From Leptospira abararensis (GTDB taxonomy: Bacteria; Spirochaetota; Leptospiria; Leptospirales; Leptospiraceae): a stretch of DNA of 14,755 nt. The translations under genes were made by a program, and so were the position numbers. Positions 8,849 through 14,755 of this stretch are shown one piece after another. Position 1 is the stretch's first letter. Each line of letters opens with the position of its first letter. Under the pieces are notes generated by a model. That model was not told the origin of the DNA, searched no databases, and saw only the letters and a list, made by a program, of their open reading frames with translations. The stretch lies in contig NZ_JAFFPR010000061.1 of assembly GCF_016918735.1 (NCBI RefSeq), forward strand, positions 1 through 14,755. Reading direction: 5' to 3'.

Positions 8849-9026
8849 TGAGCCATCGCCAAAACTATAATAGTGAACAAAATGTTCACCAAGTTAGACG
8901 CTGGATGCAAACTAAATCGATTTTAAAAGCAAAAAGCAAACTAGAGTCATCGGTTTCTTATTCAAAACAAAGACGTTACTCTAAAAATCATTGATTCATC
9001 AATCGCGAAGATATAAGGAATCCTTC
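8849..9026. repeat. Repeat B, copy 2 (178 bp)
   Basis: Begins with TGA 8 bases after the immunity-gene stop, in the variant form TGAGCCATCGCC with one extra base. The palindrome reads GTGAACA, AAA, TGTTCAC (8873-8889), whereas other copies read GCGAAC...GTTCGC: both arms changed together, so pairing is kept. Near its right end it has ATTGAT/ATCAAT, another inverted repeat. Copy 3 follows in direct tandem. Confidence 0.9.
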
Positions 9027-9204
9027 TGAGCCTCGCCAAAACTATAATAGCGAACAAAATGTTCGCTAAGTTGGACGCTAGTTGCAAACTAAATCGATTT
9101 TAAAAGCAAAAGCCAAACGGAACTCATTGAATTCTTGTTCCAAACAAAGGATTTACTCTAAAAATCATTGATTCATCAATCACGAAGATATAAGGAATCC
9201 TTCT
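9027..9204. repeat. Repeat B, copy 3 (178 bp)
   Basis: Direct tandem of copy 2. It shows the palindrome in its fullest form, AGCGAACA, AAA, TGTTCGCT (9049-9067), followed by GTTGGACG where other copies have GTTAGACG. It is the last unit of this tandem and continues into a tail with a TCTCTT/AAGAGA hairpin that is also found after copy 5 but not between units. Confidence 0.9.
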
Positions 9205-9219
9205 CTTATATAGAAGAGA
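9202..9219. other. Tail hairpin after the last repeat B unit
   Basis: TCTCTT (9202-9207) and AAGAGA (9214-9219) form a 6-bp stem around ATATAG. The same stem with a changed loop (AGATAG) follows copy 5 at 14638-14655, so it marks the right border of the tandem. There is no T-run directly after it, so a simple intrinsic terminator is not evident. Confidence 0.5.
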
Positions 9220-9251
9220 TTCTCATGGGAAGGTTGCTAACCAAAGCAAGT

Positions 9252-9286
9252 AAAGCGTAAAAGAGAGTCTATCTCTTAAGCGCTTT
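9252..9286. terminator. Two-part inverted repeat, possible terminator
   Basis: AAAGCG (9252-9257) pairs with CGCTTT (9281-9286), and AAGAGA (9261-9266) with TCTCTT (9272-9277), with a 3x3 internal loop and a 5-base apical loop. It is followed by TTTCTTCC, a weak T-rich stretch. It sits downstream of module 2 and could stop its transcript. The weak T-run keeps confidence low. Confidence 0.35.
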
Positions 9287-9427
9287 TCTTCCAGGAGTAG
9301 GTGTGGTAGAGTCCACCTAACACAGGAGTGGAATGCACATCGCAGTTTCCATCTCTTGGTTTGTGAAGGATTGGTGAGGGGGTTTTTTTTGATAAGACAT
9401 TCTACTGCAATAAATATGAATAAAAGT
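9287..9427. other. Unassigned spacer between module 2 and element A copy 2
   Basis: About 140 bases with no supported gene. It holds a short inverted repeat (TAGGTG...CACCTA, about 9298-9320) and a T8 run near 9382-9391. It has no counterpart before element A copy 1 and so helps define the element's left edge. Confidence 0.5.
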
Positions 9428-9871
9428 AAAGAATGAAGATAGAACCATTATGTCCCTAGAGTTCATTGCAAAATCTTGATCAGGAATCAGTAGCGAGATA
9501 AATTTTTTTAGAATCTTTCCTTTTTCTTGACAAGATCGGTTTGCGATCCAACTCTTCAAGCATTGAAGAGTTGGTAATCACTCTTCGAACCCTCTTTTAT
9601 TTTTTTTCTAACAAACTAATTTTAATAAAACCAACTCCCTGCGCCAGCGATAGTAGCGGAAATCCTTTCCAAAGGAAAGATTGGAGCGAATAGCGCGGTC
9701 GTAATTCAATTGAACTCTAATCGTCTAACGGATTCGAGGCGCCCAAACAATCATTAATCAATTCTTTTCTTAACCAAGTGAAGAGGTCGTCACGGAGGCG
9801 TGGCCATGGATGGCCTAAGCTCGCCAGTCGGAACAGGAAGTTCCGCTGGCAGGAGTGAGGACTTCTGAACT
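9428..9871 (+). mobile_element. Element A, copy 2: non-coding structured repeat before truncated toxin gene 3
   Basis: Second copy of the element at 6106-6548, most alike in the last 130 bases. The left hairpin is extended to 10 bp (9548-9557/9565-9574) because the outermost base is C here and pairs with G. The inner CTTTCC/GGAAAG stem (9665-9670/9674-9679) is kept while its 3-base loop changes from CTA to AAA. The right hairpin is perfect: GCCAG, bulged T, CGGAAC, loop, GTTCCG, CTGGC (9823-9850). It again ends in CTTCTGAAC, and toxin-family coding sequence starts within 4 bases. No transposase is encoded. Confidence 0.6.
9780..9870 (+). ncRNA. Candidate structured RNA domain at the 3' end of element A, copy 2
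   Basis: Counterpart of 6457-6547, closed by GAAG (9780-9783) with CTTC (9862-9865). It includes GGCCAT/ATGGCC (9802-9815) and a fully paired CGGAAC/GTTCCG arm (9829-9834/9840-9845), where the other copy has CGGACC/GGGACG. Keeping the arm while replacing its bases is the main reason to suspect a selected structure. If this were a TnpB-type guide scaffold, the guide would start at 9871 and read into toxin gene 3; 17 of its first 20 bases also occur in toxin gene 1 at 2200-2216. Confidence 0.4.
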
Positions 9872-9873
9872 TT

Positions 9874-10923
9874 GCCGAACATATGGCTCGCATTGAAGAG
9901 GCTTTGAAGAAAAAAGCCGATTGGGAAGTGAGCCTACTGAACCAAGCAAGAAAAGGCGACCAGTTTGAAATTGATCAGGTATATGCCGAGATCCAAAAAA
10001 CCATCGCGAATATGGGAAGTGCTCCAAACGCAGTTCTTCTCCAAAACAATGCGAACAAAATTCTAAACACCATCATGAATAGCAAACCCCAAGTTCTAGA
10101 CAATCGTATGTTAGAACAAGGGATGTATACAGATGTTCAATTCTTTGTGGATGAACTTCAGAAATCAAAATATGACGAATCCAATATAGAAAAAATGAAA
10201 TCTCTTACTAAGGAGATGGAGGATCGCAGTAAACAAATGGCAGTCTTACAGACTCTAGATTCCCTTTGGTCCTTGCCATTGACCTTTGAAGCAACGATCG
10301 CAGAACAAAACAAAGCCCTTGATGAACAACTATCTATGCAATTATTGCAGGATAACTTTATCAAGATGGGACCTGGGTATGTGAGATCAGCTGTAGACAA
10401 AATGGGGAATCCATCTTACCAAGTATTACCTATTTTTTCTCCTTATCTCTATATCAAACCGGATAAACTGCCTACAGTCAAAGATTCCAATGGAAAAGAA
10501 TGGGATCTTACTGATTACCAAGCTCTCCAAGGGAAAGGTGGTCCTGCGAGTGCAGAACTTACCATGATGGTAAGACTTGCACGTAACCAAATGCAGACGG
10601 ACTTCAAACTGACATACGACCCAGAGAAGTCAGAGAACCGAGAAGTCGGATATACAATGCTTGATCCAAAAGCCATGGCGAAAGTGGCACGTGCCGCACA
10701 GTCTGCCTTAGGACAACTTGCATCAGACCCTCAAAAGATGTTCGAGTTCAACTCTGCTGATGCCAAAGGTAGAGAGGCCATGATTGAATCGGCGAAGAAC
10801 TCTGGTTATTTGGTTGGACCTACTGTGGGTGGAGCTTTCGGAACTCACCACTTCAACCAGTACTATCCTATCCTTAAAATGAAGGAGAAATACAACGAGA
10901 TCAAAGCTGAGGGTGAAGCTCTG
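9874..10923 (+). repeat. Shared toxin-core segment, copy 2 (pairs with 2200-3249)
   Basis: The match to toxin gene 1 begins at the GCC codon at 9874, four bases after element A ends, and stays near-identical to about 10923. In the first 106 codons from ATG 9883 I count 13 synonymous and 3 amino-acid-changing codon differences; the following 240 or so codons give identical protein. The bias toward silent changes argues that both copies have been under protein-level selection or are linked by gene conversion. Confidence 0.9.
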
Positions 10924-13383
10924 AACGGTAATGGTTTTGCCAATGCTGTGGGAGGAGTGGTCTCTGTTGCGACTGGTGGGCTTATAAACGCGAAGCAAGC
11001 AGCAAAGTTTATGAACGATAATGGTGATGTGATTGATACAATTGTATCTGTGGCAGCCGTCATTGCTGCTCCATTTACTGGTGGTGCCTCGCTTCTTGCA
11101 CTTGCCGCTTACAAAGCCGTCCAAGGTGCGTATAGTGGAGGAGTCGTAGGTGCACTCACCGGGGGATTAAGTGGTGTTGCTAATGGCTTTACTCAAATGG
11201 TTGGTGTCACTGTTGATGCTACTTATTCATACGATGAAGGTTTTGGGGCCAGTGTTGGCGTTGGTGTAGGTGGTGTTGCAACAGTCGGTATCTCTTATTC
11301 CGATCAAGGTGGTTTTGGGGCAAGCGTTAGTGCCGGCATTGGTCCTCTTCAAGTGGGACTTAGTTATTCCCAACAAGGTGGTTTTGGCGCTAATATAGGT
11401 TTCAAATCAAACAATTTGCAACTTGGTCTTTCTTATTCTGAAAAAGATGGATTTGGAGGTCAAGTCGGTGCTGCTGGTGCAGGTATGAGAGGTGGCCTGA
11501 ACTATACCCAAGCAGATGGAATAGGAGTTTATGCCGGAAAAATGTTAGGTGAGGGAGCATTAGCGAACACAACGAGTGCCGAAATAGGCTGGAACCGCGA
11601 TAAGGGATTCCAAGCATCTTACGGCTCGGATGATGCGCGTGCCACTTTTAGCCAAAAAGATGGATTTGGTGTGAAGCTTAGTGGCGAATTTGAAGGTATT
11701 GGCGGAAGCTTAGAATTCACGCAACGAGGAGGGTTCACAGCATCCTTGAGTGGTGAACTCATGAAGGGAGTGAATGGCTCACTCAGCTACAATTCGAAAA
11801 CGGGATTTGAAGCATCTGTATCTGGCCAGATTGGAGGGAAGAATCTAAATCTAGGTATAGGGGAAGGGGGAAGACTAAGCTTCAATCATAGCAATGTGGG
11901 TGCCGAAGAATCTCTCTTCATCAATAGCATGGATGAACTCCAATCGAAGAATGATTCGGATATTCAAAAGGCAAAAGCAGAGATCGTTGCAAAATCGTTC
12001 GATGAATACAAAAAGAAGATGATCGAACTGAACCCAGATCTTGCAGAGTATGCTAACGATCCAAAAAAACTCCAAGATAAAATCAAAGAACTAGACGAGG
12101 GCGGGAAACTGAACCGTCCAGGTGATAAGGATAAAGCTGCTGTTGATTCTGGGGATTCACAAGATTCCATATTAAGCAAGGTTGGAGGAGCTATTGCTGA
12201 CTTAGGCTATTCTTTTCTAGGAACAAGAGTATCATCTGGTATGGGTTATGTGGATGAAAAAGGTGTCTTCCACCAAAGAACTTGTTTTACCGCAGGAACC
12301 AAGATTCATACGAAAGAGGGACTCAAGAACATTGAAGATATCCAAATTGGAGATATGGTTCTTTCCAAGTCCGATGAAACAGGAGAATTGTCTTACCGCA
12401 AGGTAGTTGAGACTTTTATCCGCCAAACAGAAGCGATCTATACTGTCTCCTTTACTGACGGAACAACACTAGAGACTACTTGGAATCACCCGTTCCGTGT
12501 GAAAAAACAAGGCCATGCTTTAGAGAAGTTCTCTATAGAAAACACTGATTGGGTGCAGGCAAAAGACTTACATCCTGGGGATGTGGCTCTACGTGCCGAT
12601 GGGCAGGAATTAGTTGTGACCGACATCACCATTGATGAGCGGGCTGAGACGGTTTATAACTTTGAGGTGGAAGAGTATCATACCTACTTCGTGGGGGAAT
12701 CTGGGGTTTGGGTGCATAATGCGGATAGGTCTATGAAGGGTTATTCAAATCCAAGAGGGGAGAAGATTATAAACAAAAAAGAACACAATAGGGCACAACA
12801 AAAACTTGACCAGAATGTAGATAAATCAAAGGAAGCTATAAAAGATTTTGCAAAGAATGCAAAGAATGAAGATGGCACCCCTCCAGATAATTCTGTAGAT
12901 GCAATGAAAGAATCATTACAAGATAATCTAAAGCCATCCGGTGAAAAAAATAAAACGGAAAATCTGGATCCAAATAGACAAAAATATAGGGGAATGTCTG
13001 AAACTGAACTAGACAATCAACTAAAAGTTGAAAAAGGAAACCAATGGGCTGAATTACAGTGGAGTTATGGTACTGACGATATGGTTAGTCCAGTAATTGA
13101 ACAACGAACTAGGCAATCGACTCTGGATAGATATACAGACACTATTGATAAGATGAGGCGAAAAGGTCAAGGCGAAGCTAAGGTAGATGACTATATTTCA
13201 AACTTAAAGAAAAATGGAGAAATCCCCGAAAAAAATCGACCACAGGACAACAGGTGGGTGCAAAATTACAATCTTACGGATACAGAAGAACGAATAATAA
13301 GAATACAGTCCGAAATTAAAAGAAAGCAGGAGCCTTATCAGGGATGGAACAAGAAAGAAGCATTACCATATTATATACAATAG
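9883..13383 (+). CDS. Orphan toxin module 3: truncated core, repeats, pretoxin-HINT domain, unrecognised toxin tip
   Basis: A 1166-codon frame starting at an internal ATG of the family core. An in-frame TGA at 9856-9858 inside element A blocks longer starts, and no ribosome binding site precedes the ATG (the nearest AGGAG is 27 bases away). It may therefore be silent in place. Residues 1-347 match toxin 1 almost perfectly; about 380-445 is hydrophobic and Gly/Ala-rich; about 445-650 has roughly nine repeats of about 20 residues centred on YS...GFG; 690-800 is a charged linker; 801-946 is a pretoxin-HINT domain from Cys801 (CFTAGT) via TTWNHPF to V-H-N (Asn946). The tip (947-1166) is hydrophilic, rich in Lys, Asn, Asp and Gln, with WAELQWSYG and RWVQNYNL; I recognise no family. 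It overlaps the next gene by 40 bases. The tip is called a toxin only from its position after HINT. Confidence 0.8.
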   Translation: MARIEEALKKKADWEVSLLNQARKGDQFEIDQVYAEIQKTIANMGSAPNAVLLQNNANKILNTIMNSKPQVLDNRMLEQGMYTDVQFFVDELQKSKYDESNIEKMKSLTKEMEDRSKQMAVLQTLDSLWSLPLTFEATIAEQNKALDEQLSMQLLQDNFIKMGPGYVRSAVDKMGNPSYQVLPIFSPYLYIKPDKLPTVKDSNGKEWDLTDYQALQGKGGPASAELTMMVRLARNQMQTDFKLTYDPEKSENREVGYTMLDPKAMAKVARAAQSALGQLASDPQKMFEFNSADAKGREAMIESAKNSGYLVGPTVGGAFGTHHFNQYYPILKMKEKYNEIKAEGEALNGNGFANAVGGVVSVATGGLINAKQAAKFMNDNGDVIDTIVSVAAVIAAPFTGGASLLALAAYKAVQGAYSGGVVGALTGGLSGVANGFTQMVGVTVDATYSYDEGFGASVGVGVGGVATVGISYSDQGGFGASVSAGIGPLQVGLSYSQQGGFGANIGFKSNNLQLGLSYSEKDGFGGQVGAAGAGMRGGLNYTQADGIGVYAGKMLGEGALANTTSAEIGWNRDKGFQASYGSDDARATFSQKDGFGVKLSGEFEGIGGSLEFTQRGGFTASLSGELMKGVNGSLSYNSKTGFEASVSGQIGGKNLNLGIGEGGRLSFNHSNVGAEESLFINSMDELQSKNDSDIQKAKAEIVAKSFDEYKKKMIELNPDLAEYANDPKKLQDKIKELDEGGKLNRPGDKDKAAVDSGDSQDSILSKVGGAIADLGYSFLGTRVSSGMGYVDEKGVFHQRTCFTAGTKIHTKEGLKNIEDIQIGDMVLSKSDETGELSYRKVVETFIRQTEAIYTVSFTDGTTLETTWNHPFRVKKQGHALEKFSIENTDWVQAKDLHPGDVALRADGQELVVTDITIDERAETVYNFEVEEYHTYFVGESGVWVHNADRSMKGYSNPRGEKIINKKEHNRAQQKLDQNVDKSKEAIKDFAKNAKNEDGTPPDNSVDAMKESLQDNLKPSGEKNKTENLDPNRQKYRGMSETELDNQLKVEKGNQWAELQWSYGTDDMVSPVIEQRTRQSTLDRYTDTIDKMRRKGQGEAKVDDYISNLKKNGEIPEKNRPQDNRWVQNYNLTDTEERIIRIQSEIKRKQEPYQGWNKKEALPYYIQ

Positions 13384-14288
13384 TTATTTTATTATTAGGC
13401 TGTAATGAAGTTGAAAATTCGAAAATATATAGTTCGCTGTATGTTCATCAATCGTCGATCAACCAACTTATAGCCTTTGATAACGGGATCATATCTGCAG
13501 GTAATGACGGCAAGATTTTTTACTCTAATGCTGCTTTAACTGAATCAAATCTCTTGTATGATTCAGGATATGATACTATTGAGGATGTTTTACTTATAAG
13601 AACAAAGACGGTTATTATTTCATCCTTTAACCAAGGCTTTAAAATTGTCCATTTAGAAGAAATGAATAGTGATCAGATAGATTTCTTCTCAAAGATTGAC
13701 TCTGTCATATTTTCGCAAAATACCAACTCCGTAATATTTAGTTCATCAGGAAAATTGTATTCTTTCGAGGTTTCGCAGAAAAAAATCCGGAATTTATCAG
13801 ATGAGCTAGCTGTCGCAATTCAGGCGATGCATTTTCTTGAGAAGGACTTATTGGCCCTAGGGACTTTTTCAGGTCAATTATTAATATATGATTTAAGTAA
13901 GAATAAAGTTGTAAAAAAAATTGATTTAGGAAATGGCCTTTCTGTAATGTCCATTGTTCACAATAAAGAAAAGATTTTCGCAGTTGGGCAAGCGAATGGT
14001 CGCATTGAAAATTTTGTAGTAGAAGTATCTCAGAATTCGAGTCAAATCCGAAATATATCTATATGCCAAGAAGCGGCCTATGACATAGAACTTGTCCTTA
14101 ATAAACTATATGTTGCATGTGGGGATGTATACATATACCATCTGGATTCGATATTTGGTAAAACAGAAAGAATTAGTATACCTGAAAAATCTGCAACAGA
14201 TATTCTTTTTATTGATCCATATCTCTATGTAAATGGAGGTAGTTCGGGTGAATATATAGGTGGCAATATATATAAAATAAGTGAGTGA
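13344..14288 (+). CDS. Putative beta-propeller lipoprotein, candidate immunity protein for toxin 3
   Basis: A 314-residue protein starting inside the toxin gene (40-base overlap) with AGGAG at 13328-13332, 11 bases before the ATG. A short hydrophobic N-terminus ends in L-L-G-C, with Cys20 the likely lipidated residue, so it is predicted to be membrane-anchored outside the cytoplasm. The rest shows WD40/PQQ-like blade pattern: repeated stretches such as LIAFDNGIISAGNDGKIFYSN, ALGTFSGQLLIYDLSKN and AVGQANGRIENFVV, where a Gly-rich turn is followed by 'I-Y-D'-like strands; perhaps six or seven blades. Unusually large for an immunity protein, and I know no named family for it. Its stop TGA (14286-14288) is also the first three bases of repeat B copy 4. 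Codon and base use are markedly more AT-rich than the toxin core. Confidence 0.75.
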   Translation: MEQERSITILYTIVILLLGCNEVENSKIYSSLYVHQSSINQLIAFDNGIISAGNDGKIFYSNAALTESNLLYDSGYDTIEDVLLIRTKTVIISSFNQGFKIVHLEEMNSDQIDFFSKIDSVIFSQNTNSVIFSSSGKLYSFEVSQKKIRNLSDELAVAIQAMHFLEKDLLALGTFSGQLLIYDLSKNKVVKKIDLGNGLSVMSIVHNKEKIFAVGQANGRIENFVVEVSQNSSQIRNISICQEAAYDIELVLNKLYVACGDVYIYHLDSIFGKTERISIPEKSATDILFIDPYLYVNGGSSGEYIGGNIYKISE

Positions 14289-14462
14289 GCCTCGCCAAAA
14301 CTATAATAGCGAACAAAATGTTCGTTAAGTTAGACGCTGGTAGCAAATTGGAATGACTTTGGAGACAAAAACCAAACGGAACTCATTGAATTCTTGTTCC
14401 AAACAAAGGGTTTACTCTAAAAATCATTGATTCATCAATCACGAAGATATAAGGAATCCTTC
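14286..14462. repeat. Repeat B, copy 4 (177 bp)
   Basis: Starts TGAGCCTCGCC, where the TGA is the stop codon of the preceding lipoprotein gene. The palindrome is AGCGAACA, AAA, TGTTCGTT, with one G-T wobble, followed by GTTAGACGCTGG. It is followed in direct tandem by copy 5, the same two-unit arrangement as after module 2. Confidence 0.9.
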
Positions 14463-14640
14463 TGAGTCTCGCCAAAACTATAATATCGAACAAAATGTTC
14501 GTTAAGTTAGACGTTGGTTACAAATAAGATCGATTTCGAAGACAAAACACAAACGGAAGTCGTCGAACTCTTATTCAAAACGAAGGATTTTCTCTAAAAA
14601 TCAGTGATTCATCAATCACGAAGATATAAGGAATCCTTCT
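14463..14640. repeat. Repeat B, copy 5 (178 bp)
   Basis: Tandem to copy 4, beginning TGAGTCTCGCC. The palindrome core TCGAACA/TGTTCGT is kept with one mismatch, then GTTAGACGTTGG. The ATTGAT/ATCAAT-type inverted repeat near its right end becomes AGTGATTC/ATCAATCAC. It ends in GGAATCCTTCT and runs into the tail hairpin. Confidence 0.9.
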
Positions 14641-14655
14641 CTTAGATAGAAGAGA
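14638..14655. other. Tail hairpin after repeat B copy 5
   Basis: TCTCTT (14638-14643) and AAGAGA (14650-14655) around AGATAG, the counterpart of 9202-9219. The remaining bases to 14755 are AT-rich with a T7 run at about 14735; I see no gene in them. Confidence 0.5.
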
Positions 14656-14755
14656 TTCTTATGCGAAGAGTATCAACAATGTGTACAGATACAGTATTCG
14701 CCTTACACAATCCTCTAATTTAATTTAGATTATTGATTTTTTTCCTGTGTTAATT

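Noticed and set aside
9049..9067. The repeat B palindrome as a LexA/SOS box of the CGAAC-N4-GTTCG type
   Set aside because: The spacer is 5 bases instead of 4, the site lies downstream of genes and not at promoters, and as far as I recall Leptospira LexA sites have a different consensus.
8849..9204. CRISPR array
   Set aside because: The repeated units are 178 bp in direct tandem without unique spacers, so this is a tandem intergenic repeat.
9317..9559. Minus-strand frame of 80 codons across the spacer and element A
   Set aside because: It crosses the element A border, is not kept in the other copy, and shows no recognisable protein features.

Overview
The window reads like chromosomal DNA of a Leptospira species, most likely from the saprophytic or intermediate clades. 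The long protein cores match what I recall of the Leptospira-restricted 'longest protein' family (TIGR04388-like), the base composition is moderately AT-rich, and two of the partner genes carry spirochaete-style lipoprotein signal peptides. The genus call rests on recognition, not on a search.

The layout is a polymorphic-toxin locus made of three consecutive toxin/partner modules, all on the + strand. Module 1 (1-5998) is the 3' part of a very long toxin gene that enters from outside the window. Its tip looks like an NlpC/P60-type cysteine hydrolase, and it overlaps a lipoprotein gene that is probably the immunity gene. Module 2 (about 6106-9204) starts in the repeat-rich part of the same protein family. 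It then carries a pretoxin-HINT self-cleavage domain, a URI/GIY-YIG-like nuclease tip, and an overlapping Imm26-like immunity gene. Module 3 (about 9428-14640) starts further upstream in the family core, within a stretch almost identical in protein to module 1. It has its own HINT domain, an unrecognised tip, and an overlapping beta-propeller-like lipoprotein gene.

Two kinds of non-coding repeat punctuate the array. Element A (about 443 bp, two copies at 6106 and 9428) lies directly before each 5'-truncated toxin gene and ends exactly where the toxin homology begins. Its 3' end folds into hairpins that keep their stems while the sequence changes, which resembles the right end and guide-RNA scaffold of IS200/IS605- or TnpB-type elements. 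Repeat B (about 178 bp, five copies) begins with TGA immediately after each partner gene and closes each module. It contains a palindrome with a compensatory change.

My reading is one expressed full-length toxin followed by orphan C-terminal modules. These could be exchanged with it by recombination through the roughly 1 kb of shared core, giving new toxin/immunity specificity. The orphans show mostly synonymous differences in that core, so they do not look like decaying debris. Whether genes 2 and 3 are translated in place is doubtful, since neither has a convincing ribosome binding site at its first possible start.
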